From NCBI GenBank assembly GCA_032622095.1, contig CP136066.1, forward strand, positions 170,512,664 to 170,576,663: DNA of 64,000 bases. The letters run 5' to 3'. Positions 10,978-23,561 of the stretch are shown piece after piece. The DNA comes from Siphonodentalium dalli. Its lineage: Eukaryota; Mollusca; Scaphopoda; Gadilida; Siphonodentaliidae. Below the pieces are notes generated by a model. It was not told where the DNA came from, searched no databases, and saw only the letters and a program-made list of their open reading frames with translations. The translations under genes were made by a program, and so were the position numbers. How positions within the stretch are numbered: the first letter of the stretch is position 1; each line of letters opens with the position of its first letter.

Positions 10978-11213
10978 CCCTTTCATGACGGGAGCCACGC
11001 TGGTGCAGCATTAAACATCCTGTGCCAGCGCATTCTCTTACATGTGAGTCTCCCATAGGGAGCCTCATATTTATAAGAGACTGCACTGGCTTACAAGGTC
11101 AATTTAAATATTGTTAGTCCAATGTATTCTCTTTTATAATAAATCGCATATATAACAGAATGCATTGGCACAGAGTTTTCGCAAAATTTCAGGAAGCTCC
11201 AGACATGGAAGGG
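10978..11213. mobile_element. TTAA-flanked MITE, family A
   Basis: TTAA at 10974-10977 and 11214-11217; ends CCCTTTCATGACGGGAGC and GCTCCAGACATGGAAGGG. Two diverged hairpins inside. Same subtype as 4935-5226. Confidence 0.78.
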
Positions 11214-11361
11214 TTAAATTATGTGTATAAGTTGTCTTTTCTATATCATCTTGGCGTTACCATCTTATTAACCACTCATGGCTGAGAAATTCATCAACAC
11301 AGTGGACATAACTTGTATTCTTCAAACTTTAATAAAATGCAAGTACATGTAGGAACATATG

Positions 11362-11505
11362 CGTCTGTAAATATCCCACATTCTCAGCTGATATAGTCGT
11401 CTGTAAATATCACACATTCTCAGCTGATATAGTCGTCTGTAAATATCACACATTCTCAGCTGATATAGTCGTCTGTAAATATCCCACATTCTCAGCTGAT
11501 ATAGC
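11362..11505. repeat. 36-bp tandem repeat, 4 copies
   Basis: Four 36-base units starting CGTCTGTAAATATC, at 11362, 11398, 11434 and 11470, differing by a C/A change. The unit length is a multiple of three, which explains the repetitive minus-strand open frame. Confidence 0.9.
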
Positions 11506-11519
11506 GGTTGGAAATTGAG

Positions 11520-12075
11520 AACTAGGAGAATAATTTCAACCCACATGTATATTTTGTGTGGAATTTCCAACTGATGTTGTGTCAGGCATGAAATTTCCAA
11601 CAATTGAACATTTTGACCAAAGATGGGGGTCCCTTCATAGTCCATCCATGCATTTTATAAGATTATTATCCAATGAATCTAAAGATGTGAGCAGAGACCC
11701 GGCCATCCTTCTAGTTACTATAACACACATGATAATTAATACTTAATATACCGGTATTTACTATTGACTTTGGACCACTGAACAAAATATGAAAACCAAA
11801 TGAGCGTGCCCACTTAGGAACTTTTGTGATTGTTTTCAATGTATTATTTATGGATGATTATGGGATTTTCACAATGGCTGTGTGATAAGAATGATGGTAA
11901 TTACAATAATCTTTCATTTTCTTCTGGCTTGCCGCTTGTAATTGGAAAATTGTCTCTTGTAGGTGCATGGCACTACAGTTTTATGTTCCCAATACATGTA
12001 GTGCTATTTTTACACTAGAATTTAATAAATGGTCTCCAGCCCTAAATACAGTTTTAACGTTTTGACTTAACACTG
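11520..12075. other. Fragment of family G, otherwise unassigned
   Basis: 11560-11640 matches the GAAATTTCCAACT-rich phrase at 28680-28760. The rest shows no gene. Confidence 0.45.
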
Positions 12076-12079
12076 TTGG

Positions 12080-12802
12080 TGACCTATCGCATCAGTGCTA
12101 TAATGTCGTAACCCACATTTTCAACTTTCCGAGAAAATGAAGTTTGAAGTTTTCAGACAACATTTCTCCTAATGTTGACAAAGCATAACATATTGTTGTA
12201 TTTATCTCAATGAAAACTGACATTAGCTGTCCATTGAACCACATATTTTTTCTGTTTACTCCCTCGTTTTCTTTTAAAAAGCAATAACTTGTTTGGAGAT
12301 ACGACCTTTTGTGTACGCCAACGACGATTGGTTCCTTGATATAAGGAAGTTGTGCTAATAAATACAGATTAAGCTAAATATGGTGGCAATCGCATGTGTC
12401 TATGAACTAAAAAGTGCCTGCTCTACATTATGAATATTCACTCATGTGCATCATCATACAGAAATTTGTGGAACAATCACAAAATTTAAATCACCAAATG
12501 ATCACGTGACTAACATGGAGATACGACCATATAGCACACATTTGAGAATTTACACAACTCACATGGACAACCTGAAGCATCTGATTGGCTGCTGTTGGAC
12601 ATACGACCTTATAGCATGAATAATTGTGAAGATCGCTGGAGATACGACATTTGTGTCACTGGTTTGTGAGAATATTTGCCATCCAATGCAAAAACAGTTT
12701 GGCCCATCGGATTGTATTTTTTCTCACGATTCGAATGATATCAAATACTCATTTCCTGCCAAAATGGAGTTACGACCTTATAGCACTGATGCGACGATAT
12801 AT
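12080..12802. repeat. Inverted-repeat element with repeated TACGAC phrase
   Basis: The left end (ATCGCATCAGTGCTATAATG) is the near reverse complement of the right end (TATAGCACTGATGCGACGAT). The interior carries further variants of GGAGATACGACCTTATAGCA near 12292, 12519, 12596 and 12637. Looks like a non-autonomous DNA element about 720 bases long. Confidence 0.6.
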
Positions 12803-14025
12803 AGTAGATGAAGATCCTTTCTGTGCTATACTCTGTCAAAGTACATTTCGATGAAGTACATGTAGTTTCATTTCTTTTCAAATTCTAGTACTCTACATTT
12901 ATATATTGTATTTATGTAGTTAACTATATAATAAGGTAGATCATTATTATTAATCTCTTAGATATACTTCACAATATTTAGCTTTATAAATAATATCAAT
13001 ATGTCATTATGTCTGACACAATTAAGTAAAATTAAAATGTGTATGTTTTATTCCGTCAGTGTTATACACACTCTTGGCATACGTGGTTGTGCCATTTGCA
13101 ACAGGGAGCTTCATACTGTTTCACTATCATGAAGGCCCTGTCGATAAGTACATGTACTGGTAATCGATTCTGTCAATTACATGTACCTCTGGCGTCCACC
13201 ATTAAAGGGACTAAAGGCGTTTGAATGGGTTCGTGCGAAATAACATAAAAATCTGTAAAACTACCGTCAACAAGTACATGTACATGAAAAAATAGATTGA
13301 CTTTTTTCTTATTTTCATTATTAATTATTCTCCAATAATGAGATTTCACATGTTAGAACCATTGTTATGTAAACATTACTGTTACAGTAATTATTGATAC
13401 CATTGCAATCAGTCCAATCAGATACCAAAATTTAATCAAAACTTCGACGGTAAACATTCTGAAAATCATTTTCAGACAAAAATATTTTAACTTCACGTTC
13501 AGCGATGTTTGTTGACAAATCAATGTAACAATATTGTTTACATAAAATGGTTTCAACATGCAAAATTTTATTATTGGATAACTATCAATAATGAATATAA
13601 GAACAAAGTTTATCTATTTCTTCATGTTTTTCTTAGTGGTGATGTTTTACAATCATATTTATATTTTGCACCTTTAGGCACTGCAACAAATATTTGTCTT
13701 CATTGCTTAATATGATTATTTATTTCTTTTGTTAAACTGAAGCTTGGGTAATCAGATTCTCAAAAAATCTCACAAATGTTGTATTCGGATGCATAACACA
13801 CAGCACTATTTTTGTATGTAAACAACTTTGCATGCCTTTTACCCACATAATCATTTCTGCATATATATTATGGATTGATTTGTCCCAACCCTGCTATTCT
13901 GACAAGGAATTATTCTAGAATATTCTGGAAAAATAATCTTACTCACATAATCATTTCTCAATATCTACATGTACCGGTATATAGGGGGATTAATTTGTCC
14001 CAATGTTCAAAGGGCAAAACTGCAC
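12803..14025. other. No feature recognised
   Basis: AT-rich intron, with several TACATGTA words and no supported exon or element. Confidence 0.4.
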
Positions 14026-14029
14026 AATT

Positions 14030-14545
14030 TTACCGGGCCTGAAAACAAGGTGCCGGACATATGCAGAATGAGGTCCCCAAAAGGTGAATTTAGTGGCTAC
14101 CCTGCACAGCGGACTAGCATAACTAAATTCACCTTATGCTTAGGCATCATCTTCAATTCTCTGGAAAGTATCTTCATTACCAATAAAAAAAATTGAGTTT
14201 ATTTTTATTTTTTAGTGTAGTTTCTCTACATGTAATATCCCCAAATTGGCAGATGAGACAATACATTATCAATGTGCCCAATGGGTGCACATCACCATCT
14301 GGGAACTTGTATCTGAGTCTAAGTCTCCCATGGCAGGGCTTTAAATCTTAAATGGGAATCATAATTCATATTTTGATTATTGTAAAAGCAGCTGAATTGC
14401 TGTAGAAATGATATATTTTTTGTGGATTTTGAGGCATGCATACATGTAGCTGTGCATGGTGGTGTCACTAAATCCATCCTCGGAGGACCTCATTCTACAA
14501 ATGTCTGGCACCATATTTGTGGGCCTGATGTTTACATACATGTAC
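14030..14545. repeat. Family C repeat, degraded
   Basis: Contains the GAATGAGGTCCCCAAAAGGT hairpin arm near 14066, the ATCCCCAAATTGGCAGATGA phrase near 14238 and a right-end remnant near 14470-14530. Confidence 0.6.
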
Positions 14546-14618
14546 ATGTAGCTCATATGTCTGCTAATTCAAAATGTGGTCAGCTACTAGTAAGACAACC
14601 TTAGCCCATCCAATTTAA

Positions 14619-14986
14619 CCCTTTACCCAACAGAAGGGCCCTGTGCCAATGCATTCTCTTATATATGCGAGTCGACCATAGGTCGCCTCGCATATATAAG
14701 AGAATGCATTGGCTTAACACATTAAAAATTGTTAAAGAATGTAAGAAAAAATGGTAAAAAGTGTTAAGGCCAATGCATTCTCTTATATATGCGAGGCGAC
14801 CTATGGTCGACTCGCATATATAAGAGAATGCATTGGCACAGGGGATAACTGTAACTATCACAATGTGGTCAAGGAGCCGGTTCCAATGATATCCATATTT
14901 GTATGGTTTTATTGAGACAGACCCAAGATAATTTAGGCTGTTGCAGCTTTATTTGGCCGTTTTTGGCCGGTTTGTTGGGTAAAGGG
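14619..14986. mobile_element. TTAA-flanked MITE with paired hairpins
   Basis: TTAA at 14615-14618 and 14987-14990; ends CCCTTTACCCAACAGAAGGG and GTTTGTTGGGTAAAGGG. Hairpins at 14646-14714 and 14769-14837 are in opposite orientation. It matches the element at 3761-4152 inverted. Confidence 0.82.
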
Positions 14987-15036
14987 TTAAGATGAGGTTC
15001 ACCAGGGTTTATTGTAAATGTGTTATAGAACATCTA

Positions 15037-15217
15037 CAGTAATGCTCTAAATAATCGACTCAGGATTTTGTTGGAAATATGGCTTGTTGCCAGTCATCGG
15101 AAAACTTTCGCCGAGAGCTTTCCGATGAATGGCAACAAGCCATATTTCTGACTAAATCCTGAAAAATTACCCATAATTCTGCTGTGGTTAAGGAGTCGAT
15201 TATTTAGGGCATTACTG
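15037..15217. mobile_element. Family B palindromic MITE, full copy
   Basis: Palindrome beginning CAGTAATGCTCTAAATAATC, TA at both sides (15035-15036, 15218-15219). Slight loss in the left arm compared with 6218-6430. It ends about 170 bases before exon 3. Confidence 0.8.
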
Positions 15218-15384
15218 TAGTTGTACCTTAACTGCATGGTAGCCTTTGCCTTGGATCTTTAATCTTACATGTCTAGTCTGGTAGGCCATATGTGGCTTAC
15301 ATAGTACAGTAGTGTTCACAATTATTGTTGGTTGGAGACTGCACAAGCACACACCTGATTGGTTGCCACTGTTTATCGTTTCAG

Positions 15385-15606
15385 AAGACGAACAGTGGCC
15401 AGGTGTTTACTTGTGAAGTTTGCAGCCGGGTTCTGACCCGTCGAGACACATACATTAGACATATGAAGAAACATCAGAATCGCTGGGATTTTAAATGTTT
15501 TTACTGCGAACACACATTCTATCGCTCTGATAAGCGAGCTGAGCACATTAAAGAAGTTCATGAAAAGACCTTCAGAATACAGGCGAGAGATGGCCAGGAT
15601 AAGTGA
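15385..15606 (+). CDS. Zinc-finger exon 3 (two C2H2 fingers), 3' terminal
   Basis: Alternative C-terminal exon, phase 0 after TATCGTTTCAG, with CTGAT as likely branch point (A at 15358, 26 bases upstream). The leader KTNSGQ precedes finger 1 (VFTCEVCSRVL...KKH, contacts R-T-R) and finger 2 (FKCFYCEHTFYR...KEVH, H-x4-H, contacts R-K-E). Finger 1 has Leu where Phe/Tyr is usual and Tyr in place of the core helix Leu; finger 2 also has Arg in place of that Leu, so folding of both fingers may be weaker. The linker keeps the Trp. A short tail ends at TGA. No close AATAAA was found downstream. Confidence 0.88.
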   Translation, partial: KTNSGQVFTCEVCSRVLTRRDTYIRHMKKHQNRWDFKCFYCEHTFYRSDKRAEHIKEVHEKTFRIQARDGQDK

Positions 15607-16929
15607 TTTCGGTCAGTAAATAGATAGAATGACACAAGTGTGTGGACTGGTTAACGTTATTGCATGAGTTTGTTGTGTCGAGATGGTAAAATGTGAACTG
15701 ACTGTTCGAGTTTTGTCTTCCCTCTACTGGAAATAATTAATAACAAACACCCAATTATGTTTGGAAACAAGCCACGACGAGCGACTGTCCCGTGTATTGC
15801 TCTGATTGCACAATGATAGGCCTGACCACGTTGAACCAATACGTACGGCCCCAGTAACGACGGCGTCCCCACCGGCCAGAAAAAAACGCCATTCTGATTT
15901 TATATTGTTTTGATGGCGGAAATCTGTAACCAGAGCCTTTGTGAAGCGCGTCTACAGGGTGAAATGCTGGTCCTCATCTCCATATTCATGTGTATATTCA
16001 TATTGGCATGGACCCCAATCTTTGACAAACAATAATATAATTTACTTTCTATTAAACCCGGTATTGAATCTTGAACAACTTGTAAATGACATCGTCTTCA
16101 ACAGACAAATGAATTCAGGTTCTGAGATTAGTTATAATTTCTTATTGGACTATTCGTGAATACAAATATGACAATTTGCTTGAGTTCACTTCCGTGTGAA
16201 AACTTGTCTTTCCATGAATATATATAGCCCCTGCTATCTTGAATAATCCTTGTGAAAGAAAAGCTTGGGGCCAACATGACATGAATACACGTTTAATCAC
16301 ATTTTAAATGCATATCAATGAAATCCTCACAATATATAATTCTGTAATAAACCTCTGAATTTGGCATGAGAACTTTCTATGCACTTTTGACCCGATAATC
16401 TATAGATTTTACTAAACGCCTCTTTCGATTTTGACAAAACGTCTTATACCATGCAACATTACCCTTACATTACTATTATATTGTATACTGTGCGTCCAAA
16501 TGACACTCTGACATGTTTGACGTTTGAGATTGTAGCCTCGAATCTTGACAAATTGAATATTTGATTTTGTTAACATTCTTCAGCTTATATTCGACAAAAA
16601 TTTCTAACAAAATTTTTGTTAGGAAGTTCACGGGACGAACGCCATGCTAGAAATGAATCTCATTCCTGAACACGTGACCCGCTTTGTTACAGCTAAGCCC
16701 CATTGGCTGTTACCTCATCACGTGTTCATAAACAACCATAATTACACCCAATCGTGGAAACCCGTCGTTTCCCGCGCTGTCTAATTATGTTAACCCGTAT
16801 CGCCAAGACAAATGTTTTTCTCTATTACTACGAAACGCGAAAAACTATTAATCTTGCTACATGACAGAGGAGTGCAATAACATTAACATGTTCACACAAA
16901 TGTGTCGTTCTATGTTTATTGCACACTCT
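15607..16929. other. No feature recognised
   Basis: AT-rich intron without a supported exon or repeat boundary. Confidence 0.4.
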
Positions 16930-17190
16930 GAAGATTGTAGCTTCTAATACACTGAAGTTTAGGTCTGCATCAGAAGGGCTTTCAAAAGAGGGTTCATTGA
17001 CATTCACATTTTCTGTTCAGGAGTTATCCCTCTCTGTTTATCTGAAACCATGGGTTATGGGATCTCAATGAAATTTGGTATGCAGGTTTGGCATCTTGAG
17101 GGCCTTCAAATGAGGCTTCATTGACATTGTTTGCATTTTCCATGTAAGAGCTATCCCTCGTTCTTGATCTGAAAATGTTGGATTTTCATC
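16930..17190 (+). repeat. Diverged tandem repeat, about 2 copies
   Basis: Phrases TTCATTGACATT, GAGTTATCCCTC/GAGCTATCCCTC and a TCTGAAA word recur about 120 bases apart. Only two units are clear. Confidence 0.5.
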
Positions 17191-17527
17191 TGTCATTTGT
17201 TAGAATTTCAAGTAATTTGTTTGTTCAACACATTTTTTTTTCACAATTTGGTTTCTGACCTGCCCACATTTAAATTTTCACCATGGGGATATCCCAGCAT
17301 CCATGGTGCAGCCTCTTGTTTAGTGAAGACATTTTCTGTTAAAGTTGACGCCGCCAATGACTTTGATGCAATAGGTTTGTATTGTTCAAGGACAACACTA
17401 ATGTTATTATTGAACGTATTGACATCTTTGCTGTAATGCGTAAAAATAAAAGAATGGGTGTGCATTAGAATCACTAAATTGCTGTATATATAAGGCCATA
17501 AATGTCAGTTTGCTCCTGTCTCCATAT

Positions 17528-17592
17528 ATAGTAATGCCCGAGAGCTTTCCGATGAATGGCAACAAGCCATATTTCCGACTAAATCCTGAAAA
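17528..17592 (+). repeat. Family B fragment
   Basis: The right-arm part of family B (GAGAGCTTTCCGATGAATGG to AATCCTGAAAAA) without its outer end. Confidence 0.65.
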
Positions 17593-17614
17593 AATTCATA
17601 CAAGTACAGTATAG

Positions 17615-18278
17615 GCCCCTGCTGGGCGGCGGGCGGGTGGGCGTTCGACATGTTTTGCTTATAACTCAACCGTTTATTGACGGATTAAAAAAAAAATTGG
17701 TGTGTTCGTCCGCACATTTATTACAGAGTTATGGCCCTTTGAATTTTCAGCTCATTAGCGCGATAACTTCAACAAACGTTATCCGATTTGATTGAAATTT
17801 GGTATATACATGTAGGTGTCTCCCAAGAATATCTCGGATGAGTTCGAAAACCGGCCTGGTCCGATAAAATTTGATAGAGTTATGGCCCTTAATTAGTCAT
17901 TTTTCACAAATTTTCAGCTCGTTTGCGCGATAACTTCAACAAACGTTATCCGATTTGATTGAAATTTGGTATATAGGTGTCTCCCAAGAATATCTCTGAT
18001 GAGTTCGAAAACCGGCCTGGTCCGATAAAATTTGATAGAGTTATGGCCCTTAATTAGTCATTTTTCACGAATGTTCAGCTCGTTAGCGCGATAACTTCAA
18101 CAAACGTTATCCGATTTGATTGGAATTTGGTATATAGTTGTCTCCCAAGAATATCTCGGATGAGTTCGAAAACCGGCCTGGTCCGATAAAATTTGATAGA
18201 GTTATGGCCCTTAATTAGTAATTTTTCAAAAATTTTCAGCTCGTTAGCGCGATAATTTAACAAACATCATCCTATTTG
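17615..18278 (+). repeat. 148-bp tandem repeat array, left part
   Basis: Several units of about 148 bases, each with GATAACTTCAACAAACGTTA, TTTGGTATATAGGTGTCTCC and GAGTTATGGCCCTTAATTAG. The array is interrupted at 18279 by a transposon and resumes at 21712. Noncoding. Confidence 0.8.
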
Positions 18279-19180
18279 CGGTGCGTATAAAAGCCGAACA
18301 TAACCGAACATAACCGAACATAACCGAACACAAGTCCAAATAAAGTTCATAGGCATGTGTATTCATGTTCACACTATTACTATACGAGGTTTGTTGGAGT
18401 TTGGGCCAATAATAAGTGTTTTATTCGATATTTTGTAAAACGCGTTTGTGTTCGGCATAGAAAATAATTCGTGGTAACGAAATAACTAATTGTGATATAC
18501 GATCGTCAGTCACTGTTGTAACGGAAGCGGATAGAGATTATCTGGTTGCAGTTGTCCACCATCTTGGCATGAGCCACGGCGATTTGAGATAAAGCGTGTT
18601 GCGTGGTGGCCCGTAAAACAAATTAAGTAATCACCCCTTTCACCAACCCGATCCAAAGTTGCCGCCGTCCTGGGGGTGGGTTACATGGGCACCCACGACA
18701 TTCAGTATATCTTGGGGGCCACACTACAGCACCAATTATACCACATCAAACGGTTAAGGGGTCGAGAAATTGTATAGATGTCATATTTGAACCCATCTGG
18801 GGTGGCCATTTTGGATCGGGGATGGTGAAAGCGGGTGAACATTTAGTTTGTCTCAGGGGTCACCCTACAACACACTGTATTCGACCTAAAATATGGGGGG
18901 GGATTCCATGGTACCATATATGGACCCCTCTGATCAGTTATCATTTTCGCTCGAGTGGGCTGAGGGTGTGAAAATTTAGCTTTCTTTGTGAACCACGGTA
19001 CAACACTCTTTATTTGATCTATATCGGTCAAGTGACCGAGAAATAATGTGTACCCCATTTGACCCCTTCTGAGCGGCGACCATTTTGGATCGGGTTTGGT
19101 TGAAAGGGGTGAATATTTATAAGCTTGTTTTGGGCCCACCCTAAATAAAAAATTTTTTTTACTTAAATCGGCCAATATGC

Positions 19181-19653
19181 CGAGAGAAATGAGAGTGGCT
19201 AAAATGCAAGCTTGGCGCCAAGCTTGGCAGTTTTTAAGGCAGGTGACTAAAAGACAAGCTTGGCGTTTTCAAATTAAAAAAAAGCCTTTTAAACGCTGTT
19301 TTCGGGTGAATTATGCGGGAATAGCACCAGTTAATTACTTATATGGCCCATTTTCGTAAATTAATCGACAATAGTGGCAGTAATGTCCCCGATTGGTTGG
19401 TTAATAGGGGGCGTGGTCACAAAATCAAAACATCGTCTTTTTACGCAGTTTTCTTGTCGGTTTTTGGTCGATTTCTCTTTTTAAACATCAGTTGGACTAA
19501 TGGGCCATATAAGTAATTAACTGGTGCTATTCCCGCATAATTCTCCCGAAAACAGCGTTTAAAAGGCTTTTTTAAAATTTGAAAACGCCAAGCTTGTCTT
19601 TTAGTCACCTGCCTTAAAAACTGCCAAGCTTGCATTTTAGCCACTCTCTCGTA
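19181..19653. repeat. Palindromic element nested in the transposon
   Basis: Arms 19181-19352 and 19494-19653 are reverse complements (for example CACCAGTTAATTACTTATAT), separated by about 140 bases. The open frames on each strand are mirror translations of the same arm. The left arm has an extra CCAAGCTTGG word. Confidence 0.8.
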
Positions 19654-20449
19654 ATTCAACGTTTGCGTTTCCGATACAGTTACTAGTAATACCCAAATGT
19701 GAAATTTGAGATATACCTGGTCGTCAAAGTGAACCAGATGTCTTATTTAAGGTTAGCAACGGTTGCTAATCAAATACCACACTTGTGTACTAATCATTTA
19801 TTGGTATTGCCTTAATTTAGTCAGTGTCTAATCGCATGGTGCTGGCATTATTCCAAGTTGGGCACATGCATGTCTAAAACTATATATGCAGCCATGTTCT
19901 GCATAGGCCACTGATCATTATAAGATCGGGAGACTTTGCCACCGGACCCGATAGCTCATTAGTAGCGGTTACTAAGCACCTACTCGGAATGCAGGAACAT
20001 GCATCTATGGTTGATACATATTTTACTCATTAAGCTCTACTCTAATGGAAATTCGAATTTACTTGATTTTCACAGCTATTCACGAAGCGTGGAGATTAAC
20101 TGTGGTCAGAATATTGATGGTGAATGTTGGGTTTCAGTCGCTGCACTGAAGTTGGTCAAATGTAACTGGCGTGGGAAGCGTGAAAGTACGCGCACATCAT
20201 CATACGCGAAATGGCGCCATCTATCCAAAGTACTAGAATCTCCATAGGTCTCAGTGTTAAATTTTGATCACAACTGTAGCCAACAAGAATGAACTGATCA
20301 CATAAAAAATTTCAAAAATACATGTAATGGTCATATCTAGTAGTTTGGAGAAGTTTCAAATCGCACCGATCACCATACGCCAGATGGCACCATATACCGT
20401 TTTCTGTAAATACGAAACGCTCTCTAAATGATGTTGACCCCGATTTAGG

Positions 20450-21060
20450 CCGACCCGCCAAAATTCAAGAATGGAAACAAGTCAATCCCGAAAACACACC
20501 TACTAGGCATACATAATCCGTTTTCAGATAGCTTTTAACAAACCAAAAATGCAAAATGACATAAGGAATCCGACTATTACTACATTTGAGTCTTAAGCGG
20601 GCATGCAATATTTGAGTTTCGCGATTAAAACGATAATCAAAATGTTGGACTTTCAATGAATTTCTACGTTTTTCTATGTCCAGTCGAGACTTGAATATCT
20701 CTAAAGACTTTGCGCTTTTAGTTTCGGTGGTAAATCATTCCATAGACGAGTAGCAGATGGGAGGAAGGTGTTCATATATGCCGAGTAGTCAGCTTGCGGA
20801 GGTCTTAAATCTTTTCTCCTGAAATTATATCTCTGGGAACCCGGGGTATCGGTGTTAATCATGTTGTATAAATAGGATGGTGATGATCTAACAAACATTT
20901 TGTAAAACTGATGTAGTTTAATTTTATTTCTCCTTTCTGCTAATGTTTCCCACCCAAGTTCAGATAGAAGTTCGCTATTGTTAGTGCTACGCGTGGCTCC
21001 TGACACAATCCTTGCTGCTTCAAATTGATTTTTTTCAAGTCGTGTGCTCATTTCAATTCA
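20450..21060 (-). pseudogene. LINE reverse-transcriptase 3' fragment
   Basis: Minus-strand translation from about 21051 gives EAARIVSGATRS, ELGWETLAERR and LWNDLPPKLK, typical of the region after the reverse-transcriptase domain in CR1/Jockey-type LINEs. After a TAG at 20701-20703 and a frame change, ILHARLRLKCSN continues the family pattern. It is 5'-truncated and broken, so not active. It lies inside the hAT-like element. Confidence 0.8.
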
Positions 21061-21711
21061 ATAACCAATTCAATCGGTATTCGATGCATGTGTTTCTAGG
21101 ATAAGTTAAATACTGGCTTTATATCGGCTTCCACTATGCAGCATGATATATACACAAAAGTTAGGCACGCATCAGAGCCATTTCCATCCACCGACTTCAA
21201 GGAGAACAAGCTCTGCCCAAATCCTTTCCGCCGAGGGCAGAGTTTGCCTACCTCTAATGTCGGGTATTCTTGAATGTCAGTGGGTGGAATTAGCTCTGAT
21301 GCGTGCCTAAATTTTGTGGTAATCACAAGATGTGCTTCATATTTTTGCTTTATATTTTGTGCTTTTATATTGTGCTTTATATGTTGTGCTTCACATTTTT
21401 ATGTTTTAAGCTACGTGTGTATATAGAGTTATATATCTCAAACGCCACATCTATATGTGTTAATTAATTACCGGTGACTGAGTGTCGAACAAAAGCTTGT
21501 GTTCGGCTTTTCTATGCCGAACACTAAACGCGTTTTACAAAATATCGAATAAAACACTCATTATTGGCCCAAACTCCACCAAACTTCGTATAGTAATAGT
21601 GTGAATATGAATACATATGCCTATGAACTTTATTCGTGAAATTTCCCATTATTTGGACTTGTGTTCGGTTATGTTCGGTTGTGTTCGGCTTTTATGAGCT
21701 CCCCCTATTTG

Positions 21712-22390
21712 ATTGAAATTTTGATATATACATGTAGGTGTCTCCCAAGAATACCTCGTACAAGTTAGAAAACCAGCCCGGTCCGATAAAATTTGATAGA
21801 GTTATGGTCCTTAACCCTTTGAGTGCCAGGTCCGATTTTTGTATCAACCCATATACCCTGTGCCAATGCATTCTCTTATATATGCGAGTCGACCATATAG
21901 GTCGCCTCGCATATATAAGAGAATGCATTGGCTTTTTTTTTTTTACAATTTTTGACAATTTTAATATATTTTATTATATTCTTTAACAGACTTATTGTGT
22001 AGGTTTAGGGCCGATAATATCGGCCCCTGGCACTCAAAGGGTTAAGTAGTCATTTTGTACGAATTTTGAGCTCGTTAGCACGATAACTTCAACAAACGTC
22101 ATCCGATTCAACTAAAATTTGGTATATAAGTGTCTTCCAATAATATACTGGGCGAGTTCGAAAACCAGCCTGGCCCAATAAAATTTGATAGAGTTATGGC
22201 CCTTAATTAGTCATTTTTCGTGAATTTTTAGCTCGTTAGCGCGATAACTTCAACATACGTCCTCCGATTTGTTTAAAATTTGGAATAGATATACTTGCCA
22301 AGAATATTTCGGACGAGTTCGAAAACCAGCCTGGCCCGATAAAATTTGATGGAGTTATGGCCCTTAATTAATCATTTTTCGATTTTACCT
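21712..22390 (+). repeat. 148-bp tandem repeat array, right part
   Basis: Continuation of the array after the transposon, with units near 21712, 22075 and 22230. A TTAA-flanked MITE (21815-22037) is nested in it. Confidence 0.75.
21815..22037. mobile_element. TTAA-flanked MITE with one hairpin
   Basis: Ends CCCTTTGAGTGCCAGGTCCG and CCCCTGGCACTCAAAGGG, with TTAA just outside both. One family A hairpin at 21861-21932. Its ends match the 2745-2894 element, which lacks the hairpin, so the hairpin is a module that can be present or absent. Confidence 0.78.
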
Positions 22391-22469
22391 ATTAATTAGT
22401 CTACCGATACTGATGCACACCAATTGGCGGTAGCCACCGGCGGTAAGCCACCGAAAACGAGACACAGCA

Positions 22470-23300
22470 TCTCTGATGCCACCTCTTGTTTCTATTGAAT
22501 CGAATACCGAATCGAATCAGGTAAATGGTATTCGATTTCGAATCAAATTCGAATCGAATCAGACATTGTGTTGACATGTGAGGAGTTCATAAACAAAAGT
22601 AAATGCTAATGAGAGAATTCATTGTGTACACACTGGCATTAATCCCTTGTGTGGGTTGTGGGATTGTCACCCGGAACTGATTCATTTTATCCACGGAAAC
22701 AGCCGAATATGGACGATCTAATACGGAAATAAGTTGGGTTTACTCAAAATCGGGAATGACACATCGGAACGAGTCATTTGCACCGCTGGTGGTGGTTGTT
22801 GTAGCTATATAATATCTATGTTATAATTGATATCACAACTTTTGTGTCCGACTAAAAGGTTCAAGGAACAGTCATGCTGTGAGCATAAGATTATAATCAA
22901 ATGACGATATCAATTCAAATCTTGATAGTGGGAAGCATATTTAATAGCTCAGAGACTAGTATGCCGATCTATGGGGCAGAAAATAAATTGATTCAACATG
23001 CAATACCATCGTTATCTAAAGGTGCTCAAGAGTCATCACCTTGTTTCTAGCATTATAGACCCCATGTGACGGCACAATAGTGTTATTCCATCAATGGGCG
23101 AGCCGACGAATTATGTGTGTGCGACAGGAAACTGGTAAAAATGCTGACCGTAAATGACATCATTTGACTCAACAGTCGACGAGAATGCCGCGAGATATTC
23201 GATTCAAAAACAACGTCAACAAGATTCGAAATAAAATCGAATCGAATTGCAGGAACGATTCGAAATTTCGAATCGAATTTGAATATTCGCAGGGCCCTAG
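22470..23300. repeat. Inverted GAATCG-rich repeat element
   Basis: GAATCGAAT-rich stretches at 22492-22562 and 23195-23290 are inverted relative to each other. The right end GCAGGGCCCT resembles a hAT terminus, but no matching left terminus or target duplication was found. Confidence 0.45.
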
Positions 23301-23561
23301 TACAGTAGTATACTAGTATCCCTATTCAGTGCTGGGGAATATTCAGTTAATAAGTTCAACACCATTTGTCTGAACTTTAGTATCTCAACATTTCCTAAGG
23401 GAACTACTCGTCAATGAATAGTTTAGCAAGGGTTAAATATGGGAGGGTAATTGCTCAGTTAGACAAATTGTGGAGGGCATTCTTAATTTCCACTTCTGGA
23501 TTTTCTAGAATGCTGGACATGTTGTTTTCATATGAATTTAGGGCAGTATCTTATTGGTTGC
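23301..23561. other. No feature recognised
   Basis: Intron sequence upstream of exon 4. Confidence 0.4.

Larger units (their letters stand above)
18279..21703. mobile_element. hAT-like DNA transposon, 3.4 kb, non-autonomous
   Basis: Bounded by an exact 8-base direct repeat CCTATTTG (18271-18278 and 21704-21711). The terminal inverted repeats are about 190 bases (left 18279-18470, right about 21510-21703) and include repeated CCGAACATAA words just inside the ends. Removing it rejoins a unit of the 148-bp array, which confirms the insertion. An 8-bp duplication is the hallmark of hAT-type transposition. No transposase frame is seen; the inside holds a further palindrome and a LINE fragment. 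Confidence 0.82.

Noticed and set aside
19177-19659. Matching small frames on both strands
   Set aside because: They are mirror translations of the arms of one palindrome.
19948-20000. tRNA-like stretch (GATAGCTCATTAGTAGCGG)
   Set aside because: Resembles an A box, but no B box, no T arm and no CCA-end fold could be found; at most a SINE remnant.
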